Below, piece by piece: positions 1 through 5,975 of a stretch of 8,655 nucleotides of DNA. A program made the position numbers and the translations under genes. Every line of letters begins with the position of its first letter. Position 1 is the first letter of the stretch. This DNA is from Lentisphaerota bacterium (GTDB lineage Bacteria; Verrucomicrobiota; Lentisphaeria; Oligosphaerales; Oligosphaeraceae). The stretch spans positions 1-8,655 of the forward strand of contig JAAZIY010000198.1 in assembly GCA_012800625.1 (NCBI GenBank), in the 5' to 3' direction. The notes under the pieces are model-generated. The model was not told the DNA's origin and ran no database searches. It saw only the letters and a list, made by a program, of their open reading frames with translations.

Positions 1-62
1 CAAAAATAGCGTATCTCCTCGAGTTTTGACATAGAGAGAAGCAACCTCACATTTCCTGATAC

Positions 63-138
63 GACTTAGTGTAACTTAGTGTCCCTTCGTGTGCCTTCGT
101 GTCCTCCCCCGTTCCTCCTCCTTCGTGTGACTTAGTGT
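63..138 (-). repeat. Decamer tandem repeat array 1, downstream of the lipoprotein gene
   Basis: Six 10-bp units are visible on the plus strand: GACTTAGTGT (63-72), AACTTAGTGT (73-82), CCCTTCGTGT (83-92), GCCTTCGTGT (93-102), TCCTTCGTGT (119-128) and GACTTAGTGT (129-138). Two sub-arrays each end in CCTCCCCC (103-110 and 139-146). Read in the direction of the adjacent minus-strand gene, the consensus is ACACNAAGNC preceded by a G-rich run. The array begins 22 nt after the lipoprotein stop codon. Its function is unknown. The same family recurs at 3670-3699 and 7418-7457. The units abut without spacers, so this is not a CRISPR array. Confidence 0.85.
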
Positions 139-160
139 CCTCCCCCTGTCGGCAAAAAAG

Positions 161-463
161 TCATTTCAGCGCATCTTCCAGGTCTTTGTTATGCTGGCCG
201 CTGATCTTGTCTATTTTTTCGGTGGCCGATTTTTTAGCTCGCAGCTGCGTGGCGCCTATGCCGTAGTCCACTGCGCTCATCACCTCCTGGCGCAGTGATT
301 GTCCGCTGCCGCTCTTCTTTTGATTTTCCGCGGCAGTCTTTTTGGTGGCGGGCTTAGGCTGCGCGGCGCTCTTCGTAGCAGTGCCGCCCTGAGATGCGGG
401 TTTAGCTGGCTCGCAGGCAGTAAATACGCCTAGACAAAACAACAACAGCACGAATATTTTCAT
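161..463 (-). CDS. Small predicted lipoprotein of unknown function
   Basis: This 100-residue protein has a lipoprotein signal peptide: Met-Lys, a hydrophobic stretch (about residues 3-15) and a lipobox-like VFTAC with Cys17 as the likely lipidated residue. Phe at -3 is not the usual Leu/Val/Ile. Residues 18-55 are a low-complexity linker rich in Ala, Lys, Pro, Thr and Gln. The last 45 residues look ordered and highly charged (SLRQEVMSAVDYGIG, then a Lys/Asp-rich helix). I do not recognise the family. The start is well supported: AAGGAGG (471-477) lies 7 nt upstream and overlaps the stop codon of the oxidoreductase gene, so the two are probably translationally coupled. It appears to be the last gene of the fabI-like/argD/oxidoreductase unit. 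It would be a membrane-anchored envelope protein, with Glu at +2 not strongly predicting inner- or outer-membrane retention. Confidence 0.8.
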   Translation of the reverse strand: MKIFVLLLFCLGVFTACEPAKPASQGGTATKSAAQPKPATKKTAAENQKKSGSGQSLRQEVMSAVDYGIGATQLRAKKSATEKIDKISGQHNKDLEDALK

Positions 464-475
464 GGCAAGGCCTCC

Positions 476-1501
476 TTATTTCAGAGGAATGGCTTTCTTG
501 CTGCGCAGGCTTTCGATTTCGGCTCTCACCAGCGCGATGGTCTGCATGGCAGCGGCGGCGGTGACGCGCTGGGGTCTTCTATTGGAACGTATGCAGTTGA
601 AGAAATATTGCTGTTCATTAAAATATGGCCCGGCGCTGGAGATGTTCAGGCCGCTCTGCACCTGGGCCTCGTTGAACTCCTGTAAGGGATGCGAGACCTT
701 GTCGTCCTCGTAGAGCGTAAGCGCCGGCTTGTTGCGGCTGTAAAATTCGAGACAGGCCCGCTCAAAAGTGGCGCGGTAGATAGCGGTAAAGGGGAAGCCC
801 TTGGGCATGTCGGCACTGCCCTCGGCACTGACCACCAGCTCCTCGCCGTAGTCATAATGCGTGAAGCTGTGCACTATGCCGCCGGCAGTACGAGCATCGC
901 GCGAAAAACCGTAGGCTTGCACTGCACGCGGCTTGCCCAAGAGCCAAAGCAGGGCGTCGCTGTCATGTATGTGCCGGTCAAATATCTGCATGCCGCCGCG
1001 GGCCTCATCGAGAAACCAGTTCTGCCAGCCGGTGCTGATCCCGCCCACCCTGCACATGGAGAGGGCGCGCAAAGCCCCGTAGCTCTGCTTCTCGATGGCC
1101 TGCTTCAGAAAAACATACTCTGGCCAGAAACGCAGCACCTGGCCGATAAGCAGCATCTTGCCGCTCTCTTCGGACACCGCGATCATCTCCTGGCACTGTT
1201 CCACATTCAAGGCCATGGGCTTTTCGCAGAAGACATGTGCTCCCTGCTGCATAGCCAGGATGCTCAGTTCAGCATGCAGATAAGTAGGCACACAGACCAA
1301 GACCACGTCGAAACGCTGCTCGGCCAGCATATCCTGCGCGCGCTCCCAGAGCTTCATGCCTGGAAAGTCCTCGGCGGCCAGGGCACGGCGCTCCTCGCGT
1401 AGCTCGGCTATGCCGCAAAACTCGACGGGCGGATCATGCCTGAGCAGCATTTGCGCATGATGTCTCCCCATATTGCCAAAACCACACAGTGCGACGCGCA
1501 T
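476..1501 (-). CDS. Gfo/Idh/MocA family NAD(P)-dependent oxidoreductase
   Basis: A 341-residue cytoplasmic dehydrogenase of the glucose-fructose oxidoreductase/inositol dehydrogenase family, whose members oxidise or reduce sugars, polyols or related compounds with NAD(P). The N-terminal Rossmann fold shows GFGNMG (residues 7-12) and the family's EKP motif with Lys94. The catalytic-region equivalent is FDRHIHDSD (174-182), in the place where relatives have a D-x-x-x-H/D pattern. Length is normal for the family. The substrate cannot be read from the sequence. The ATG at 1501 is preferred because GGAG (1508-1511) sits 6 nt upstream and the Rossmann strand begins at once (MRVALCGFG). The open frame continues upstream to 1600 but would overlap the aminotransferase gene and add unrelated residues. 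It lies 59 bp after the argD-like gene and 12 bp before the lipoprotein gene, so it is probably co-transcribed with both. Confidence 0.9.
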   Translation of the reverse strand: MRVALCGFGNMGRHHAQMLLRHDPPVEFCGIAELREERRALAAEDFPGMKLWERAQDMLAEQRFDVVLVCVPTYLHAELSILAMQQGAHVFCEKPMALNVEQCQEMIAVSEESGKMLLIGQVLRFWPEYVFLKQAIEKQSYGALRALSMCRVGGISTGWQNWFLDEARGGMQIFDRHIHDSDALLWLLGKPRAVQAYGFSRDARTAGGIVHSFTHYDYGEELVVSAEGSADMPKGFPFTAIYRATFERACLEFYSRNKPALTLYEDDKVSHPLQEFNEAQVQSGLNISSAGPYFNEQQYFFNCIRSNRRPQRVTAAAAMQTIALVRAEIESLRSKKAIPLK

Positions 1502-1520
1502 ATATAACTCCAAATTTTGA

Positions 1521-1540
1521 ACCACAAAAGACACAAAAAA
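1521..1540 (+). repeat. Two-unit degenerate decamer repeat in the argD-oxidoreductase gap
   Basis: ACCACAAAAG (1521-1530) and ACACAAAAAA (1531-1540) are two adjacent 10-mers. They resemble the ACACNAAGNC unit of the three larger arrays but lie on the opposite strand relative to the surrounding genes. They sit in the 59-bp gap between the aminotransferase stop and the oxidoreductase ribosome binding site. Membership of the same family is an inference from a short, A-rich match. Confidence 0.4.
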
Positions 1541-1560
1541 ATAATCTGCGGCAACAGGTT

Positions 1561-2751
1561 TTATGCCAGTTTCAGCAATGCCTGCCGCAGTTTTTGGCAT
1601 GCCAGGTCTATCTCTTCCCGGCTCACTTTCAATGAAGGCAGCATTCGCAGCACGCCTTCGCCGGCGGTCAGCACCAGCAATCGCTGGTCAAGGCAGGCTT
1701 TCTGCAGCTCCTTCACCTTGTCGCCTATCTGCAAGCCTATAAGCAGTCCCAGTCCGCGCACTTCTTTGATCATGGCGAACTCCCGTTTCAGCTCTTCGAG
1801 TCTGGCAAAGAGATAGCGGCTCATCTGGCGCACATTATCGATCACGTTCTCCTCTTCCATAGTCCGGAATACGGCTAGCGAGGCGGCGCAGGCCAGCGGC
1901 GTGCCGCCAAAGGTGCTGCCATGCACACCCGGTGCAAAAAGCGAAGCATAGTCAGAGCGGATGACAAAGGCTCCCATAGGGAAGCCGTTTCCCAGAGCCT
2001 TGGCCAGGCTTATGGCATCTGGCACAATGCCGAAATTTTCATAGGCAAAATAGTGTCCGCAGCGCCCCATGCCGGTCTGCACCTCGTCTAGCAAAAGCAG
2101 CAGGTTTTTCTCGTCACAAAGCTGGCGCAGGCCCTGCAAGAATTCCTTGCTGGCAGGGTGCACGCCGCCCTCTCCCTGCACCGGCTCTACCATGACCGCG
2201 ACCGTATTACTGTTAATGGCGTCCCGCACCGCTTGCAGGTCATTGTATGTAGCGAAGACGAAGCCGCCCATGTCCGGTGCGAATCCCTCGCGGTACTTGG
2301 CGGTGGCAGTGGCAGCCAGGGTGGCCAGGGTGCGTCCGTGGAAACAATGGCTGGCGCAGATGATTTCGCTGCGCGCGCCGTTGCGGCTGCCCCAGCGCCG
2401 GGCGAACTTAATCATGCCCTCGTTGGCCTCCGCGCCGCTGTTGCAGAAAAACACCTTGCCGCCAAAACTGAGACCGGCGATGACTGCCGCCAGACGGGCT
2501 TGCAACTCGTTGTGATAGAGATTGGAACAGTGCACCAGGCGGGCGGCCTGCTCCTGTATGGCAGCAGTCACAGCCGGATGACAGTGCCCCAGGTTGCAGA
2601 CACTGATACCCATGCCGAAATCTAGATACTCATTGCCATAATAGTCCCAGACCCGGGAGCCTTCACCGCGTACAAGCATAAGCTCGCGCCCATAGGTGGG
2701 CAGCACAAAATCACGGTCTAGCTGCAAAAGCTGCGCTAAGGTCTCTTTCAT
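1561..2751 (-). CDS. argD: Acetylornithine aminotransferase (ArgD-type, class III PLP aminotransferase)
   Basis: A 396-residue class III aminotransferase. ArgD enzymes transfer the delta-amino group between N-acetylornithine and 2-oxoglutarate in arginine synthesis, and many also serve as succinyldiaminopimelate aminotransferase in lysine synthesis. Recognisable segments are SNLYHNE (76-82), CNSGAEANE (103-111, phosphate contact), FHGRTLATL (137-145), VEPVQGEGG (188-196), LDEVQTGMGR (221-230, with Asp222 contacting the pyridine nitrogen) and SLAKALGNGFPMGA (248-261), where Lys251 is the expected Schiff-base lysine. Length and motif order are typical. Ornithine or 4-aminobutyrate aminotransferase is less likely given the compact length and the HGRTLATL/DEVQTGMGR wording. 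The start ATG follows 30 bp after the FabI-like gene and only a weak GTGAG precedes it, consistent with read-through within an operon. No other arginine gene is in view. Confidence 0.88.
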   Translation of the reverse strand: MKETLAQLLQLDRDFVLPTYGRELMLVRGEGSRVWDYYGNEYLDFGMGISVCNLGHCHPAVTAAIQEQAARLVHCSNLYHNELQARLAAVIAGLSFGGKVFFCNSGAEANEGMIKFARRWGSRNGARSEIICASHCFHGRTLATLAATATAKYREGFAPDMGGFVFATYNDLQAVRDAINSNTVAVMVEPVQGEGGVHPASKEFLQGLRQLCDEKNLLLLLDEVQTGMGRCGHYFAYENFGIVPDAISLAKALGNGFPMGAFVIRSDYASLFAPGVHGSTFGGTPLACAASLAVFRTMEEENVIDNVRQMSRYLFARLEELKREFAMIKEVRGLGLLIGLQIGDKVKELQKACLDQRLLVLTAGEGVLRMLPSLKVSREEIDLACQKLRQALLKLA

Positions 2752-2781
2752 GGTCTCACTTTCTGAAATGCAGATACAAAG

Positions 2782-3588
2782 TTAATCGCGGCTTACAATG
2801 CGCAGTATGTCGCGGTCGAAATAATTCACGCTCATGCCGGCGTCCACCACCAGGGTCTGCGCATTGATGCCGCTGGAACGCTCACTCAATAAAAAAACCA
2901 GGACATTGGCGGCCTCGGAGGTCTCCAGGGAAGCCCGCCGCGGTATCACCTTCTCGGCATACAGGTAGGCATCCAGATAGCCGGGGATGCCCGCCGAAGA
3001 AGAGGTCCTGAGCAGGCCGGCGCCTACCGCGTTAACACGGATGCGGGGGGAAAGCTCGGCGCTGAGCGACTTGGCCAGAAAGGCCACGCTGGAGTCCAGG
3101 GCCGCCTTCACCGGCCCCATGTAGCCATAGTTCTCTGAAGCCATGCGCGTGCTAGAGATGCTCATGGTGACTATGGAGGCCCGCTCGCTAAACAGCGTCT
3201 TAAGCTGGTCGCAGACCTGCAGCAGCGAAAAGCAGGAGATGTCAAGCGCTTGCAGAAAATCCTTTTTCAAGGTGGCGTGAAAGGGCTTGACACCCTCGCT
3301 GAAGTTGGCAAAGGCAATGGAGTGAACCAAGCCGTCAACCCGGGGCATATGAGCGGCCACCGCAGCGCCAAAACCGCACATCTCTTCCTCAGACTCCACG
3401 TCGCAGCAAATGGCCGCCGCCGCACCGATCAAAGAGCGATTCTTTTGCAACAGCTCCGGGTCTTTGAAAACGTAGAGTAGATTGGCGCCGGCCTCTTGCA
3501 GGGCCTGGGCCGCAGCCCAGGCAACACTGCGACGGTTGGCCACACCCATTAAGACGATGTTCTTGCCTTTTAAACCTAAAAAATCCAT
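2782..3588 (-). CDS. fabI: FabI-like enoyl-[acyl-carrier-protein] reductase (SDR family), divergent active site
   Basis: A 268-residue short-chain dehydrogenase with FabI architecture. FabI reduces the trans-2-enoyl-ACP double bond with NAD(P)H, the last step of each fatty-acid elongation cycle. Visible signatures are GVANRRSVAW (15-24, the FabI version of the nucleotide loop), HSIAFANFSEG (89-99), catalytic Y154-x6-K161 (YGYMGPVK), RVNAVGAGLLRTSSSAGIP (184-202) and a C-terminal SSGINAQTLVVDAGMSVN. Two deviations from E. coli FabI stand out in an ungapped match: the residue aligned with its Tyr146 is Ile144, and the AGPIRT motif reads AGLLRT. It may therefore be a separate FabI-like subfamily rather than the housekeeping enzyme. 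The start is by homology. No Shine-Dalgarno sequence is visible, in keeping with a short leader from the promoter proposed at 3609-3637. First gene of a likely four-gene unit. Confidence 0.82.
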   Translation of the reverse strand: MDFLGLKGKNIVLMGVANRRSVAWAAAQALQEAGANLLYVFKDPELLQKNRSLIGAAAAICCDVESEEEMCGFGAAVAAHMPRVDGLVHSIAFANFSEGVKPFHATLKKDFLQALDISCFSLLQVCDQLKTLFSERASIVTMSISSTRMASENYGYMGPVKAALDSSVAFLAKSLSAELSPRIRVNAVGAGLLRTSSSAGIPGYLDAYLYAEKVIPRRASLETSEAANVLVFLLSERSSGINAQTLVVDAGMSVNYFDRDILRIVSRD

Positions 3589-3613
3589 GTTCTGTAAGAG
3601 AAATTAAGACGAT
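3548..3613. repeat. Spaced 11-bp direct repeat around the fabI-like start
   Basis: ATTAAGACGAT occurs at 3548-3558 (inside codons 11-14 of the fabI-like gene) and at 3603-3613, overlapping the proposed -10 box, with start points 55 bp apart. The core AAGACGA recurs at 3638-3644. It could be an operator, but chance is not excluded. Confidence 0.3.
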
Positions 3614-3637
3614 ATGCGAGGGATGCGGAATGCGCAA
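3609..3637 (-). promoter_or_regulatory. Possible sigma70-type promoter for the fabI-like operon
   Basis: On the minus strand TTGCGC (3637-3632) and TATCGT (3614-3609) are separated by 17 bp, each matching four of six consensus positions. Transcription would start near 3602, about 14 nt before the ATG, which would explain the missing ribosome binding site. Confidence 0.35.
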
Positions 3638-3669
3638 GACGAATAGGACACAATGACAGGAAATGCCGT

Positions 3670-3699
3670 GCCTTTGTGTCTCTTCGTGTGCCTTAGTGT
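3670..3699 (-). repeat. Decamer tandem repeat array 2, downstream of the kinase-like gene
   Basis: Three contiguous units on the plus strand: GCCTTTGTGT (3670-3679), CTCTTCGTGT (3680-3689), GCCTTAGTGT (3690-3699). They are followed by C8 (3700-3707), as the units of array 1 are followed by CCTCCCCC. Relative to the kinase-like gene the orientation is the same as arrays 1 and 3 to their genes (ACACNAAGNC in the sense strand). The array lies 49 bp downstream of the stop codon, between that gene and the fabI-like promoter. Confidence 0.8.
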
Positions 3700-3730
3700 C
3701 CCCCCCCTTGCTGCTTTTTACGAGGGGGGG
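3700..3730 (-). repeat. C8/G7 inverted repeat just after the kinase-like gene
   Basis: C8 at 3700-3707 and G7 at 3724-3730 can pair across a 16-nt spacer to make a 7-bp all-G:C stem. In the direction of the kinase-like gene the stem starts 18 nt past the stop codon and precedes decamer array 2. It has no trailing U-run, so it is not a standard intrinsic terminator. It may act as a 3'-end stabiliser or pause site. Confidence 0.5.
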
Positions 3731-3748
3731 CTTATCTTCGGGTTTTCA

Positions 3749-4573
3749 CTACATTCTTCGAAAAGGCTGCTCTCGGATGATTTGTATGCGGTTCACCACT
3801 TCGCTAATGCCCTCCACTTCGAGGGCGGCCTCTTTGGCCTGGCGGCAAAGTATGTCCGAACCGCAGACCCCAAACAGGGTGGCCTTGCCGTCCTGGCACT
3901 GCACCTCGAGAAACTGTATGGGCAGCTCTTTGTCAAAAAGCAGGGTTTTCGCCACTTTTTGCGCCAGGATGCGGTTATTGATCATGCTCAGGCCCTTGCG
4001 CTCGTCCTCGGGGCTGATCAGGCGTTCGCAAAGGCTTTTGACGATGAAGGCGGCGCAGTCGCTGTCCACCGCCTCGGTGTTGATCACGGCATGGTACTCG
4101 AGCTGGTCGCGCCAGTCCATGTTGAAATGATACTGATAGAAGCCGGCGCGGTTGCGGTCACTCTGGTTGACCAGCTTCAGGGCCTTGTCCTCGCTTAAGC
4201 CCTCTTGCTGGGCGACCCGGGCCACGCGCAGCTCCTTGGGCGCGATAATACGGACACGCAGGCAGTTGGGCAGAGCCTTGAGCAGATAGTTGCCGCCCCG
4301 CCCCAGGATGACGCATGAGCTCTTGGCGGCCTCATGGTACAAGACCGCCTTGAGCATATGCAGGTAAAAGTCCTGGTCCGAAGAGAAGGAGGCGAAAAAG
4401 CCCGGCTTCTTCTCGTCGTAGCGCTCCAGGGTCTTCAAATCGGTCCCGAAGTCACAGCAGCGCTTCTCCAGGAACTCCTTGTCAAGCAGAGAGGCTTGCA
4501 GAAGCTCGGCAACTTTCGCGCCGATCTCCTCCCCCAACGAACCCATTTCTCTGGCGATGCTTACAATGGTCAT
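3749..4573 (-). CDS. Cytidylate-kinase-like protein with C-terminal BON domain
   Basis: A 274-residue protein in two parts. Residues 1-190 match the cytidylate-kinase-like family (P-loop NTPase fold): IAREMGSLGEEIGAKVAELL (6-25) replaces the classical GxxxxGKS/T loop as in that family, followed by LLDKEFLEK (29-37), CVILGRGGNYLL (87-98), LRVRIIAPKELRVARV (105-120) and a SDRNRAGFYQYHF lid-like segment (138-150). Residues about 197-268 look like a BON domain (ATLFGVCGSD, then VEGISEVVNRIQII), a fold associated with membrane or ligand binding. The kinase substrate is unknown and CMP should not be assumed. The start is fixed by AAAGGAGG (4579-4586), 5 nt before the ATG. The upstream open frame to 4723 overlaps the hydrolase gene and carries unrelated residues. 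It lies 61 bp after the hydrolase gene, so co-transcription is likely. Confidence 0.85.
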   Translation of the reverse strand: MTIVSIAREMGSLGEEIGAKVAELLQASLLDKEFLEKRCCDFGTDLKTLERYDEKKPGFFASFSSDQDFYLHMLKAVLYHEAAKSSCVILGRGGNYLLKALPNCLRVRIIAPKELRVARVAQQEGLSEDKALKLVNQSDRNRAGFYQYHFNMDWRDQLEYHAVINTEAVDSDCAAFIVKSLCERLISPEDERKGLSMINNRILAQKVAKTLLFDKELPIQFLEVQCQDGKATLFGVCGSDILCRQAKEAALEVEGISEVVNRIQIIREQPFRRM

Positions 4574-4634
4574 GGTGTCCTCCTTTTTTGCTGGTTTGCC
4601 ATTACGATGCGTCCTTTTCGGGGGCCGTCTGACT

Positions 4635-5618
4635 TCAGCCGGCTCGGGACACAGCCTGTTCAAAAAACTCCTTGCTTCTTGTCGCCGGCCACCATTCCTG
4701 GTTTTTGGCGCCGATAAAACCACAGTGCCCGCCTTCCTCAGGCGTTTCCAGATATAAGAGCCGGCTTTTTCTAGCGCATTCCACTGGGTAGCAGTCTCCG
4801 CCCAGGAAGGGGTCGTTATTCGGGTTTACCAGGAGCGTGGGCACCGGCAGCTTATGCAGCCAGGCGCTGGCGCTGGCTCTGCGCCAATAGTCGTCGGCAT
4901 CTTTGAAGCCCATCATGGGAGCAGTGAAATGCTCGTCAAATTCGCGAAAGCTGCGCACTCTGGCCAGGGTCTCCAAGTCTATCTGCCCTGGGAACTGCTT
5001 GTGTTTTTCCAGCATGCCTCGGCTCATCTTGCGCAAAAAATGCCAGGTGTAGAGTTTTCCGGTGGATGAGTCCATGATGCGGCTACACACCGGCAGGTCT
5101 ATGGTGGCGCAGAATGCGGCGCCGCCGACCACCTCGTCGGGCAGGCTTTGCGCCTCTCGCCCCAGGTAGAGCAGGCAGATATTGCCGCCCATGCTGTAGC
5201 CCACATGAAAGACGCGCCGGTAGCCGCCCTTGACTATGGCATGTTCAGTGATCCAGCCCAGCTCCTCGCTCGAGTCGCTGGTGGTCATCTTCAAAAGCCG
5301 ACCCGGGCTAGGCCCGGTAAGGCGAAAATTCCAGGCCAGACAGTCAACCTGCATGGCACGGAAGGCGTGCACCAGGCTGAGCACATAGTGGCGCTGCGTG
5401 CTGCCGCAGAGACCGTGGCTGATGATCACCAAATCCGAGCTGGGAGACGAGCCGCAGGCCCAGTCCAGGTAGACAAAGTCACCGTCGGGCATCTCAAAAC
5501 TCTCGCGCTGATAGGCTACCGCCGACTCCTTGCGAAAAAAACTCGGGATGATGGTCTGCAAATGGGCATTGCCGCTGAAAGGCGGAGCCTGATATGTGGA
5601 ATGAGCGATGAAAGGCAT
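4635..5618 (-). CDS. yheT: YheT-type alpha/beta-fold hydrolase
   Basis: A 327-residue serine hydrolase of the YheT/ABHD group, which contains esterases whose physiological substrates are mostly unknown. The full catalytic set is visible: oxyanion region SHGLCGS (67-73), nucleophile elbow GYSMGG (140-145, Ser142), acid in NNDPF (Asp269) and GGHCGFIG (His298). The family N-terminus is also clear: GNAHLQTIIPSFFR (16-29) and PDGDFVYLDW (44-53). The ATG at 5618 is chosen because the family-like sequence begins there. The open frame reaches a TTG at 5681, but the added residues are hydrophobic and unlike the family, neither start has a good Shine-Dalgarno sequence, and a possible promoter lies between them. 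No membrane segment is required, so the protein is probably cytoplasmic. It heads a two-gene unit with the kinase-like/BON gene and is divergent from the metallophosphoesterase. Confidence 0.88.
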   Translation of the reverse strand: MPFIAHSTYQAPPFSGNAHLQTIIPSFFRKESAVAYQRESFEMPDGDFVYLDWACGSSPSSDLVIISHGLCGSTQRHYVLSLVHAFRAMQVDCLAWNFRLTGPSPGRLLKMTTSDSSEELGWITEHAIVKGGYRRVFHVGYSMGGNICLLYLGREAQSLPDEVVGGAAFCATIDLPVCSRIMDSSTGKLYTWHFLRKMSRGMLEKHKQFPGQIDLETLARVRSFREFDEHFTAPMMGFKDADDYWRRASASAWLHKLPVPTLLVNPNNDPFLGGDCYPVECARKSRLLYLETPEEGGHCGFIGAKNQEWWPATRSKEFFEQAVSRAG

Positions 5619-5653
5619 GGCTAACTGTGCTAAACGAAAAAGCGTCTTAAGGA

Positions 5654-5681
5654 AATCTACCACAATTGCCGAAAAAAACAA
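5654..5681 (-). promoter_or_regulatory. Possible promoter for the hydrolase/kinase-like unit
   Basis: Minus-strand TTGTTT (5681-5676), a 16-bp spacer, then TAGATT (5659-5654) preceded by TGG, an extended -10 arrangement. Transcription would start near 5647, leaving a leader of about 29 nt before the ATG at 5618 and excluding the upstream TTG. Confidence 0.3.
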
Positions 5682-5766
5682 CTGGAAAGCGGAGATTTTA
5701 ATCTAATACGCGGAAACCGACTCATTGCGCACTATTCAAATTCATACAATGCATCTACGCCAAAAC

Positions 5767-5795
5767 ATGTCTTTTTGGGGCTTTTAGAATATAAT
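5767..5795 (+). promoter_or_regulatory. Possible promoter for the metallophosphoesterase
   Basis: A perfect -10 hexamer TATAAT lies at 5790-5795, with ATGTCT (5767-5772, three of six matches) 17 bp upstream. It implies a leader of about 175 nt before the GTG start. The -35 is weak, so a different promoter is possible. Confidence 0.33.
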
Positions 5796-5975
5796 AAGCT
5801 AAACTGGCAGGTTTTTGGACTGCAAGGCACAACAAGCCTAAGCCCGACATCGTTCTACTATCCGTCTTGCACAGCTTTGCGCAAGCCCCATCTTTTTCAG
5901 TTTTTGAGGATACATTATTCAGGTTGCCGGCCTTTTTCGACCCTGTCCCATCAGCCCCAAAAAAGAGTCACCACC

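Larger units (their letters stand above)
5619..5975. other. Divergent intergenic region between hydrolase and phosphoesterase genes
   Basis: These 357 bp contain no supportable gene. The region is AT-richer than its neighbours from about 5640 to 5800 and should carry promoters for both flanking genes. One weak candidate is listed for each strand. The open frame running through 5775-5975 in phase with the phosphoesterase has no family-like sequence and is treated as leader. I see no riboswitch or tRNA-like fold. Confidence 0.6.

Noticed and set aside
26..54. TTGACA at 26-31 as a promoter -35 box
   Set aside because: No acceptable -10 lies 16-18 bp downstream and there is no plus-strand gene to drive.
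63..138. CRISPR array
   Set aside because: Units are 10 bp and abut directly without spacers, and no cas gene is present.
689..1402. 237-codon open frame on the plus strand opposite the oxidoreductase gene
   Set aside because: It is fully antisense to a gene with clear family motifs. It has no recognisable domain and no convincing ribosome binding site, and such frames are common opposite GC-rich genes.
1502..1600. Upstream extension of the oxidoreductase frame
   Set aside because: It would overlap the aminotransferase gene, adds residues foreign to the family, and ignores the good GGAG site 6 nt before the ATG at 1501.
3653..4198. 181-codon plus-strand frame opposite the kinase-like gene
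   Set aside because: It starts in the array region and runs antisense to a well-supported gene, with no family-like sequence. Similar antisense frames at 5148-5624, 7722-8162 and 8172-8651 were dropped for the same reason.
4574..4723. Upstream extension of the kinase-like frame
   Set aside because: It overlaps the hydrolase coding end and encodes a basic, low-complexity stretch, whereas a strong AAAGGAGG precedes the internal ATG.
5619..5681. TTG start adding 21 residues to the hydrolase
   Set aside because: It has no Shine-Dalgarno site, the residues are not family-like, and a promoter candidate overlaps it. A hydrophobic leader cannot be fully excluded.
5775..5975. Extension of the phosphoesterase frame by 67 codons to a TTG
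   Set aside because: The metal-binding fold begins right after the GTG at 5976, and the extension has no domain or signal-peptide character.
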